The notes under the pieces are model-generated. The model was not told the origin of the DNA and did not search any database. It worked only from the letters and a program-made list of their open reading frames with translations. Of a stretch of DNA of 64,000 nt, positions 55,619 through 64,000 are shown in pieces. Where the stretch lies: positions 603,448,709 to 603,512,708 of the forward strand of contig NC_081413.1 of NCBI RefSeq assembly GCF_030272615.1, given 5' to 3'. This stretch comes from Cryptomeria japonica (lineage: Eukaryota; Streptophyta; Pinopsida; Cupressales; Cupressaceae). The position numbers and the translations under genes are program-made. How positions within the stretch are numbered: the first letter of the stretch is position 1; the number at the start of each line of letters is the position of its first letter.

Positions 55619-56036
55619 GATCAAATGCAAGATAACGGACAAAGATTGCAAAGTGATCATTGATTTAGGGTCAAGAGACAACATTGTGTCAGAAGAGGTA
55701 GTGAGTAAGCTTAAATTTAAAAGAATACCTCACAACAACCATTATAGAGTCACTTGGTTGAACAAAGGCCAACATGTACTAGTCAATGAGCAAGCATGGG
55801 TAGATTTTACCATTTGGAGGTATAAGGATAAAGTGTTATGTGATTTCCTACCCATGGATGCATGTCATCTTCTATTAGGAAGACCATGGCAATTTGATAG
55901 ACAAGCTATTCATGATGGAGCCAAGAATGCATACTCATTCAAGAAAGATGGAGTCACATTCAAGATTCAATCTATCCTTGAGGAAGGTGAAAAAAGGGTA
56001 GCAGGTCCTAATGTTCTTTTGGTGAGTGAAAAATAG
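55611..56036 (+). pseudogene. H protease
   Basis: In the pol frame KVIIDLGSRDNIVSEEVV gives the catalytic Asp (codon 55662) followed by Leu-Gly. The family has Asp-Ser-Gly or Asp-Thr-Gly, so the active site is damaged. VSKLKFKRIPHNNHYRV, VLCDFLPMDACHLLLGRPWQ, and FDRQAIHDGAKNAYSF are typical of plant gypsy proteases. The frame ends at a TAG (56034) before RT. Confidence 0.85.
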
Positions 56037-56039
56037 TTC

Positions 56040-57464
56040 TTGAAGACACTTGAGGAAGGTGAAGGTATAGGGTTTGCATTAGTAATGAAGCCTAAAGAGG
56101 AAGACAAGAAAGAGAAACCAAATTTGCCAATAGAGGTTCAACACCTATTGAAGAAGTTCAAAGGCATAGTGAGTGATGGACAACCACCCACCTTACCTCC
56201 TAAAAGAACCATAAGCCATCAAATAGAATTCATTCCCAGAGCATCCTTACCTAACAAGGCAGCTTACAAAATGACTCCCCAACAAAATGTTGAGATTGCC
56301 AAGAAAATCCAAGATCTTTTAGACCAAGGCCTAATTAGGAAAAGCATTAGCCCTTGTTCTATCCCTACCATGTTATCTGAAAAGAAAGGTGGTACTTGGA
56401 GATTGTGTACGGATTCTAGAGCTAGAAATAGGATCACCATCAGATATAGGTTTCCAATTCCTAGAATACAAGACCTAATGGATTGTTTAGGGGAAGTCAA
56501 TTACTTTACCAAGATTGACCTTAAAAGTGGATACCACCAAATTACGATTAAGGAGGGTGATGAGTGGAAAACTGCATTTAAGACTACAGAGGGTCTTTAT
56601 GAATGGCTTGTAATGCCATTTGGCTTATCCAATGCTCCAAGCACCTTCATGAGACTCATGAATGAGGTGATGAAGGACTTCATAGGTAAATTTGTGGTGG
56701 TATATCTAGATGATATTCTCACTTTTAGTAAAGATAGGGCAGATCATATTAATCATTTGCAAAATGTGCTACAAAGATTGTATGATGAAAAGATAACCTT
56801 GAATTTGGACAAGTGTGAATTTGTTAAGTATGAGTTGGTTTACCTTGGGTTTGTGTTGTCTCAAGGAAACCTCAAGATGGATCCCAGCAAGGCTGAAGCC
56901 ATAGTAGATTGGCCTACTCCTAAGTCAGCAATAGAGGTGAGAAGCTTCCATGGATTAGCTCAGTACTACAGGAAGTTCATTTGGCAATTAAGTGCTATAT
57001 GTGAACTAATGTTAGACACCATTAGAGGTGGAATGAAGGAAAAATTTTAGTGGAATGAACAAGCAAAAAGAGGATTTGAAACCTTGAAGGAGAAGATAGC
57101 TACCCAACCAGTGTTAGTGTTGCCTAGTTTTGAGAAACTTTTCACAGTGGAATGTGATGCAAGCAATGTTGTAGTAGGTGTTGTCCTAAGCCAAGAAGAA
57201 AGAACAATAGCTTTCCATAGTGAGAAGTTAAGTGATGCAAAGAGGAAATACTCCTCTTATGACTTGGAATAATATGCTTTAGTGCAGGCTTTTAGGAAGT
57301 GGAGACACTATCTCCTCCCTAAGGAATTTGTAGTCTATACGAACAATCAAGCATTGAGCTTTCTAAACTCACAAGATAAACTCAATCATAAACACATGAA
57401 ATGGGTGGAGTACATGCAAGCCTATGCATTCACAATCAAGCACAAAAAGGGACAGTTAAACTAG
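56040..57464 (+). pseudogene. H reverse transcriptase and RNase H
   Basis: 336 open codons hold almost all of RT: NLPIEVQHLLKKFKGIVSD, the primer-grip region (QDLLDQGLIRKSISPCSIP), WRLCTDSRARNRITIRYRFP and FTKIDLKSGYHQI (first catalytic Asp). WLVMPFGLSNAPSTFMRLM and the catalytic YLDDIL at about 56701-56718 follow. LDKCEFVKYELVYLGFVLS and RSFHGLAQYYRKFI finish the domain. Stops at 57048 (TAG) and 57270 (TAA) break the RNase H region, which retains [37 protein letters not shown] and VYTNNQALSFL. A TAG at 57462 follows QLN. RT itself has no internal stop. Confidence 0.9.
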
Positions 57465-57476
57465 GTTGTTGATGCA

Positions 57477-58753
57477 TTGAGCAGAAGACTCTTGACAGTC
57501 CAAGAAATTCAGTTGAGGAGCATAGGTGTTGACAGTTTTAGAGGCCTATACCCAGAGGATGAAGACTTCTCAAATGCCTACAAGGTGTGCAAGGAATACC
57601 AAAATCATTTCCATACTGAGTATTTAGATTTTACTTTACAAGATGGATTATTGTTTAGAGGTGGACAACTTTGTGTGCCTAGAGGGTCAATGAGAGAAAA
57701 CCTCATACAAGAGAAGCATAATGGAAGCCTTAGTGGTCATTTTGGAGTCAATAAGACTCAAGAGTTGGTTCAGAGGTATTATTATTGGCCTAGGATGAAT
57801 CAAGATGTGAAAAAGTATGTGGAGACTTGTATAGTTTGCCAAAAAGACAAGGGTACTTCTTTAAATTCCAGTTTATACCAACCTCTTCCCATACCAAATA
57901 GACCTTGGGAATGCATTAGCATGGACTTTTTAGTAGGTTTACCAAGGACAAAGTAGGGATTTGACAACATTTATGTTATTATGGACAGATTTAGTAAGAT
58001 GGCCCACTTTGTGCCTTGCAAGACTACTCATGATGCATGCAAAATAGCTCATTTGTTCTTCAAGGAAGTAGTAAGGATACATGGTTTACCCATGAGCATT
58101 GTTTCAAATAGAGACTCAAAGTTATGAGTCATTTTTGGAAGACACTTTGGCACAAGATTGGCACTAGCCTATCTTTTGGATCAGCCTACCATCCATAAAC
58201 ACATGGGCAGACCGAAGTGGTGAATAGAAGTTTAGGGAGCTTATTGAGGTGCCTTACCAAAGAGTATGGTCAGACATGGGATCAAGTGCTTTCACCAAAT
58301 GAATATGCTTACAATGACACAATAAATAGGACCACCAACAAGAGCCCTTTTGAAGTCGTCTATGGTGTTCACCCAAGGGGTATTTTGGAGTTAAGGGACT
58401 TAGGTAATGTAGCAACAAGAAGTGGATATGCTAAAGACTTTTCTCAGTCAAAGAAAGAAGTACATGAATCAGTCAAGCAAGCCTTGATGGAGAACACAAG
58501 CAAAATCAAAGAAAAAGTTGATGAGAGAAGGAAGAACCTACAATTCCAAGTAGGAGATCTTGTCATGGTGCATCTAAACAAAGAAAGGCTACAACAAGGA
58601 GTACCTAACAAGTTGCAAATGAGAAGGTTGGGTCTATGTGCCATTCTAGCCAAGTATGGAGAAAATGCATACAAGGTGGACATACCTAGTGACATAGGAT
58701 TCTCACCGGTTTTCAACATAGCAGACTTAATTACCTACAAAGGAGCAATTTAA
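57477..58753 (+). pseudogene. H integrase
   Basis: Zinc region GHFGVNKTQELVQRYYYWPR with CIVCQKDKG; ISMDFLVGLPRTK with the first catalytic Asp, then a TAG at 57954. [20 protein letters not shown] follows, then SNRDSKL with a TGA near 58125 (second catalytic Asp region). A frameshift between about 58130 and 58215 moves to the frame carrying EVVNRSLGSLLRCL (catalytic Glu region), NRTTNKSPFEVVYGVHPRG, and the C-terminal VGDLVMVHLNKERL and GENAYKVDIPSDIGFSPVFN. Family and domain order are certain; the enzyme is dead. Confidence 0.9.
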
Positions 58754-58998
58754 GGTTCAGATTGTAGTCAATCAGAGGTATCAAATGATGCAAACAACCT
58801 TCAACTACTAGCAAAACCAAATCTAAGGGCTGAGAAGGTATTGAGTTCAAGGATCACTAAGAAGACAATGTATCAAATATATTCAGAGAACCTAATCAAG
58901 TGGTAGGGTATAGATTATGTTGAAGCTACATGGGTGCTTTAGATAGAGTTTAAGAAGTTAGGCATTGATCAGAATCTGGTCCCCAAGGAGGTGACTTA
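58754..58998 (+). pseudogene. H chromodomain tail
   Basis: Continues the integrase frame after a TAA at 58751. It reads LRAEKVLSSRITKKTMYQIY and SENLIKW, a TAG (58904), GIDYVEATWVL, a TAG (58940), and IEFKKLGIDQNLVPKEVT. The EK.L.SR...K...YL.KW.G....ATW pattern is the chromodomain of plant chromoviruses, thought to guide insertion to marked chromatin. Both internal stops are TAG, the first after the conserved Trp. Confidence 0.82.
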
Positions 58999-59004
58999 GT
59001 TTTG

Positions 59005-59019
59005 TTTTGTTTGGGAGAA
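59005..59019 (+). promoter_or_regulatory. Polypurine tract of H
   Basis: TTTGGGAGAA immediately precedes the 3' LTR start TGGTGCAGG at 59020. It is short, but in the right position. Confidence 0.6.
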
Positions 59020-60655
59020 TGGTGCAGGAGCACCTAGGATTTAGGCTTATAGTCTTTTCTCAATTTTGTCTTGTACTGACCTTAGACAAGTCAAGTACTT
59101 AATAAGGAATCTAGGAGGATCCAAGAGTAAGTGTGATGAGTTAAGTGTAGGCCTAGTTGAGTTAGTTTCTTCCTAGGTTACCATTTTGTGCATAAGTAGT
59201 GGTTTGAGTAGGAAAGTGACCTTCTTGATGGTCAAAAGTGGTAAAAACTGGTATGAGAATGAGAGAGGTTTAGTATGGTCTTAGGAATGATTAAAAATTC
59301 ATGAGTAATGACTTGAAATAGGTTTTATAGGTTGGAAAAGAAAAAAGTGCAAAATTGTAAAAGTTGTCATGAAAACTTTTGAAAGTTGTCATGACAATGT
59401 TTGTCCTAAAATACTTAGCCATGGAGTTAGGGATAGCACAATGCCCTATAATTCCTCCACACATGGAAAATAATATAAGAACCTCCTCTTGCATGGTTAA
59501 CAAGGTTGGAGGTTTGTTTTTGTAAGATCAACAATTTGAAACTACTCATTTTCGAACTGTTTCTCACTATTTGGCTTATTTTGCTCATAATGTGAATACA
59601 AATGAATTGAATGCATTGATCCAGTAATGGATTGAGTTTTTTTGGTGTGTCTAATAGTTTTTTTTTTCATTTAAATCTTTTTAGATAGTGTGTGTTGGTG
59701 TTTTCATAGTTTTGTTTTCAAACAACCAGTTTTGGCTTATATATAGTAATTTTGTGTAAAATGGTTGCCCCATAAAATCCCTCTATGCTACCATCATGGC
59801 CTATTGGGACATGGAAGGAAACTACTTGTATAGTATACATACATAGGGAGAAGTTCTAGAGGTGATTTTTTATATGGATACCACCTTGTTCTAGGCAAGT
59901 CCGAGAGCAACCCGGCTAGAGAAGACAGGGTGAAATTTGAGTGCCTAGTGCAGGGGTGAGCATAAAACCAAAACCAAAACTTTTGGAGGGGTCCATGAAG
60001 TTAATATATAGTTTCCATAGCAAGGATAATCCTTAACAATACCTCTTGATGCCCATTTCACAAACTTGACCAGTCACTATCGGTTAAGAGGCCTAGAAAC
60101 CCTCCAAAACCCTCATTTTTTGGTTAGGGCATTGTACGGTGAGATGGTAAACCTAAACCACAAAAATCACTTAGGGATAGGTGTATGATTGAATAAAATC
60201 CAATATTGTTGCATGGTCTTTTGGACCATTTTCTTCCAAGCCCTAGAAAACCATATTTTGGAGGCCTAATAGGGGCTCATTCCTTGTAGCCCTTTTCTAG
60301 GCAAAATGGTGAAATCGGTAAGAAAGATAATGGATGCAAACTACAAATGGAACCAAATGGTAATCACTTCATGTTAAATTCTACCTCCACACCTCTGCAA
60401 CAACTCACAACAACAAGAGGTAAAATTGACAACTTGAAGACAAGACAACAAGAATGAGCAAGTGGGAAACACCTTGAAATGGTTGGGTTCCTAGTTAAAC
60501 ACTTGATGCAAACACCTTGAGACTGATGAGAAGAAAGCCCCATAAGAGATTGAGAAGGACTTGGAGGTCTTAGAGCATAGATAGACTTGGAGAGGTTGGT
60601 GGAATTGACCAACACCAACTATGTGAAGTGTGAGTAAGCTAGGTGAACCCCATCA
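59020..60655 (+). repeat. 3' LTR of H
   Basis: Copy of 52736-54371 with the same ends. It is followed by TCTAG and the resumed copia LTR. Confidence 0.9.
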
Positions 60656-60935
60656 TCTAGGTTATGGACTGGTTTAATGAAGCATATGGATTGGAATTAT
60701 CGATACATTTCCATGATGTCTTATGTGTTGAATATTGTTTGATTGGTCTAAGGCTGACATTTTTTTTATTTATGTAATTAGTTTATTGTCTAGTGGCTAA
60801 CATGATTGTTTATGGTCGACAGTTTGTATATATGATGTAAGATCTCATTGTAGATCATCAAGGTCATTGTTATGGTTATGGTCAAGGGACGTAATGTGGA
60901 AATAATGTAATATCACTCTAGCAGAGGATTTGTTA

Positions 60936-61948
60936 GAGAATTGTGGTGTTTTCAAATTCTGATTCCCTTCTCTCCTCCCTATTAGGAATACAATAAACTC
61001 TGTTTGCATATGAAGAGGACACCAAGGAAGAACAGAACTCCTAAAAAACATATAACAAGGTTTTAACAAAACTTTCTACACTTCAAACTTATCCAAAGTT
61101 CAGGTGGGTATACCTTCTATGAAAACTTTCACACTTTTAAAATTTGAGATCCATAGTAAACCAATGCTAGAAACCTATGTACTTCATCACCTTAATAGAA
61201 CTGAAACATTAATTGAAAAGCTTATACTCATTTTCAGTATTGATTTTCAAGAAAGGTAAAAAGAATCCTACAATTGAATACCAGTGCCTTATTCAGGCTA
61301 CAGAGTCACCCAAATCAAGTTAGAATTCTAAAACTGAATAATCCCATACATTTCACCACCTCGGCCTTAGCTAACCCCATACATGCCTGACATATACATG
61401 AGTTTTATCCTCTAAAAACTAAAACCATTCATCAGATTCAAAATAAGCAAACAATTGATTTACTGATAGAGATATCTCAAGCATATTTAATTCCTTTCCC
61501 TTGAAAAGAAAAGCTGGAAACATATCCATAGGACTGCCTTACAATCCATGTTCAATTAAATAACCCTAGATTATTCAAATGAAACTAGCAAATTAATGAG
61601 TGCACACTAGAAGACAACATAGATTTAGGCCTGGAAAGTATTGATGTGTATCTTTATATTAATTTGAAAATAATCTTACATGATTCAAAGTATTCTCTCT
61701 GATAGCTAGAAAAAACCAGATATATTTCTACAGAGTTTCTTTACAAAAATTCTTGTGATCCCCATTTCTATTAGTCCTCGTACCCATTTATATCATCATG
61801 ATGCATACAAGCTTCAGACATTCCTAAGAAAAGATTTTTACAAACTGCAATATCCTCCAAGAAATAGTTACAAGTCCTTTTCAATATCAACAACCTCTTC
61901 AACTTGTTGTCCCACTGCAACATCTCTTAGCATTTCACAAAGGGAGAT
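60936..61948. other. Unassigned stretch between a truncated LTR and element J
   Basis: About 1 kb with no retroelement motif I recognise. The right end, read on the minus strand from 61948, is open for 26 codons (EMLRDVAVGQQVEEVVDIEK and two more residues, then TAA at 61868). A T-rich stretch follows that would suit a 3' untranslated region. It might be the last exon of a host gene or a captured fragment; chance is also possible at this length. Confidence 0.35.
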
Positions 61949-63424
61949 TGTTGGCATTCTAGTAAGTTTGTTGGTATGAGGATATTGAGAAGGTTGTTGA
62001 AGATTATGGATATAACTGAGAAAGGATGATTACTATCTTAAAAATATTATTTTTTCATTGATGTCAAGCAATTGATTTTCTGATTCAGTATGATGTTGCC
62101 ATATCTTAATGAGTATATTTTGATAAGTATAAAGATGTCGGTAAGTCACACAGAAAGAATGAAAATGAAGGGGAGTAATAAGTTATTCAATGGGAAACTA
62201 TTACCGAGTAAGACAATGATGAGATTTTGTTGTTTTGATTATTTTGATATCCTATATAATGAGTATTCAAAGACTGAACATGACGGAAAAAAGATTTCAT
62301 TCAATAGATGAATATAGGTTTGATACTATTCTATGTTACTGAGCAAAGAAGCTAGTCAACAAACCCTAAGGTTATCGATGTTGGTTAAAGAAGGTAGAAT
62401 ATCTACTGAGTAACAATCGAGTAATAATAGAATGCATTGGATGGATAAAAGCATTATTAAATGAAGGATTCCAATGAGCTGGAGATGTATAGATGATTGG
62501 TACGTCATACAAGAAGTTTGTTGAAGATCTACGAAAAATGAAAATACAGGAGTTAGATCTACAACGCAGATTCATTGGTCATAACCTAGCACAAGTTCCA
62601 AGGAAGGAATAAAAGTTCCAAGGCGAGATAAAATGTTTTTAGATCAAAGGATACAATCAACCTAGTCAAGTTTGAAGATCTCATGGCTAAGATTGATCAT
62701 GGGAAATATGATCAAGGAGATTAAGCGGTTACGAATTGTTTATAAATAAGAAATTGTTGATGAACAATAGATGCAGGCAAATAGAAGAATAGTGATACTA
62801 TAGCAGTAATCACCGAGCATAGAAGATTGAATATTTGATTAAGGAACAGATTGAGAAGCCCAGGAAGGAGCAAGATAAGTCTTATGACAAGATTATTTTG
62901 AGCACATAGAGTCTGCTTTAGCATTTTAGATGTGAAGTTGCAGATATATATTATATATTTATTTACTTTGTAAGTGACAGGAAATCTCTTAATTGAGTGG
63001 ACCTAATAGTCTTATTTGTAAATCCTCTAGCAAGGTAACAATCTGAATGAGTTTTTAAAATCATTTGACAAGGTCACTTGTAACAAAGTGCAAGATTCTG
63101 ACAAATCTAAGGGAAATCTCTTAATCGGGTCACATCTAGCAATGTGTTTATGTAATCTGTAACAGGATTGGCTTTTAACTGAGCATACTCTAGAAGGGTA
63201 TATTTCTTAGTGGGCCCGAAATCCCACAGTGGTTTTTCCCTATTTGGGTTTCCAGGTTAAATCTGGTGTTAAATGTGTTATGATGTTTTAAGTGTATCTG
63301 TTTATGAGTTTGAATGATTTATAATCATAGTTGCATATCAGTAAAGGCTACCGAGGTTGAATCTGATGTATACAATGATTATTGAGTTTTTATGATTCAC
63401 TCCCCCCCTCTCATCTAACTAACA
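61949..63424 (+). repeat. 5' LTR of J (1,476 bp)
   Basis: Starts TGTTGGCATTCTAG and ends CATCTAACTAACA. It carries the C-tract motif (GATTCACTCCCCCCCTCTCA, 63394-63413). It has CTCTAGCAAGG / TCTTAAT word repeats between about 62970 and 63200. Confidence 0.85.
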
Positions 63425-63426
63425 AT

Positions 63427-63438
63427 TGGTATCAGAGC
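63427..63438 (+). other. Primer binding site of J
   Basis: TGGTATCAGAGC, complementary to plant initiator Met-tRNA, two bases after the LTR end. Confidence 0.9.
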
Positions 63439-63487
63439 TTTGGACTTTGGAAGAAAATTTTAAAGGTACTTGAGGCAAGATCCGAAG

Positions 63488-64000
63488 ATGTATGAAAGGG
63501 ATGCACCAAAGCTGAACAAGTCTAGTTTCTCCACATGGCAGAAAAGGATGAAGCTGCACTTATTAGGAATTGGAGAATATGCAACTTACTATCTGGAGAA
63601 TGATTACAGTGCACCTAGCACCTACCTGATGCCAATGGAATAGATAAAGGCAAAGCAAGAACATATTCAAGCAATGATTGAAATAACATCAACATTAACC
63701 GACTCAGAGTTCAATGATCTAGAAGGTTGCATTGATGCCAAAGCAATGTGGAACAAGCTTATATCTATGTATGGTGGTGATGAACATGTTCAAAGAGAAA
63801 AAGTAGATAGTCTAAGAGGTCAACTTGAATCCATGAGAATGAAAGAAGGTGAGAACATAACCCAATACAGTACAAGGTTAAAGGAAACTGTCAATCAAAT
63901 CAAAGGAGTAGGAGGAACTATGAAGAAAAGGATGTAACAAGTAAGTTGCTTAGAACATTTCTACCTGCTTATGTCATTTGAGTCTCTACAATCAATGAAT
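63488..64000 (+). pseudogene. J Gag, N-terminal part
   Basis: ATG 63488 lies about 50 bp after the primer site; the frame opens MYERDAPKLNKSSFSTWQKR. A TAG at 63641 follows (Gln expected), then the UBN2-type Gag region KAMWNKLISMYGGDEHVQRE, SLRGQLESMRMKEGENITQY, and LKETVNQIKGVGGT. A one-base shift near 63920 leads to SKLLRTFLPAYVI in another frame, with a TGA at 63979. The protein continues beyond the window. Its GGDEHV segment matches G, so J and G are related families. Confidence 0.85.

Larger units (their letters stand above)
52736..60655 (+). mobile_element. Ty3/gypsy chromovirus H, full-length, inactivated
   Basis: Both LTRs are 1,636 bp by my end calls (52736-54371 and 59020-60655), starting TGGTGCAGGA and ending CCCCATCA. 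The perfect 5-bp duplication TCTAG lies at 52731-52735 and 60656-60660. The internal order is gag, protease, RT, RNase H, integrase, chromodomain: the Ty3/gypsy order with a chromovirus tail. It is one of the most complete elements here, but pol is broken. Confidence 0.92.
52292..60935 (+). repeat. LTR of the copia C/D family, plus orientation, split by H and truncated
   Basis: Bases 52292-52735 start TGTTGGCCATTTGG and match the sense strand of the D LTR. The match resumes at 60656 and continues to about 60935 (GATGTAAGATCTCATTGTAG at 60835, then TAATGTGG), where it is lost. The insertion between is chromovirus H with its TCTAG duplication. The 3' end of the LTR, any primer site and any copia internal sequence are missing, so it is solo or truncated. 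It interrupts gypsy element I. Confidence 0.8.
61949..64000 (+). mobile_element. Copia element J, 5' end (cut by window)
   Basis: 5' LTR, canonical primer site and the first part of Gag; the rest lies to the right of the window. The Gag is close to that of G. The LTR is preceded by ACAAAGGGAGAT, which looks like a copia polypurine tract. Confidence 0.85.

Noticed and set aside
1-64000. CRISPR arrays, operons, bacterial promoters, tRNA or rRNA genes
   Set aside because: None seen. The initiator-tRNA-like words are primer binding sites of retroelements, not tRNA genes, and the repeats are LTR or microsatellite in nature.

Overview
This window looks like an intergenic, heterochromatin-like stretch of a very large plant nuclear genome. 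The evidence is nested plant-type Ty1/copia and Ty3/gypsy LTR retrotransposons with initiator-Met-tRNA-type primer sites, 5-bp target duplications, plant-specific families (SIRE-like Gag, Tnt1-like Pol, chromovirus) and long AT-rich LTRs. The deep nesting and heavy decay would suit a gymnosperm, but that is inference; no host gene proves the species. No tRNA, rRNA, CRISPR array or operon was seen, and no intact autonomous element.

Layout. 1-13242: a LARD-like (large retrotransposon derivative) element on the minus strand. It has two LTRs (about 4.19 kb where complete) and a 3.98-kb internal region without coding sequence. Its left LTR runs off the window and carries a 1,618-bp solo LTR at 1566-3183. 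13243-16435: the 3' part of a plus-strand copia element (E), split by the LARD. 16436-24361: a minus-strand copia element (C) containing a solo LTR of the LARD family (17129-21135). 24362-37323: a second minus-strand copia (D) of the same family as C, joined to it through a shared LTR (23152-24361). D contains a Tnt1-like plus-strand copia (K, 24748-29632) and the 5' half of a SIRE-like copia (B) fused to the tail of D. 37324-46064: the 5' end of copia F, whose LTR is split by the nearly complete copia G (38518-45696).

46065-52291: older material, namely a LINE-type RNase H remnant, an unrecognised broken reading frame preceded by 39-bp tandem repeats and followed by an A-rich tail, and a gypsy gag-protease remnant. 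52292-60935: a plus-strand LTR of the C/D family, split by a complete but inactivated chromovirus (H, 52736-60655). 60936-61948: unassigned. 61949-64000: the 5' LTR and gag start of another copia element (J), cut by the window edge.

The elements act only as nested genomic parasites. Insertion order can be read from the interruptions: the deepest chain is F > D/C array > E > LARD > solo LTR, five levels. Internal stop codons are mostly TAG, often where the family has Gln, which fits C-to-T decay of methylated CAG. What may deserve follow-up: the LARD family with GC-rich islands in its LTRs, the shared-LTR copia array, the coiled-coil reading frame beside the primer site of F, and the unknown frame at 48.3-49.8 kb.
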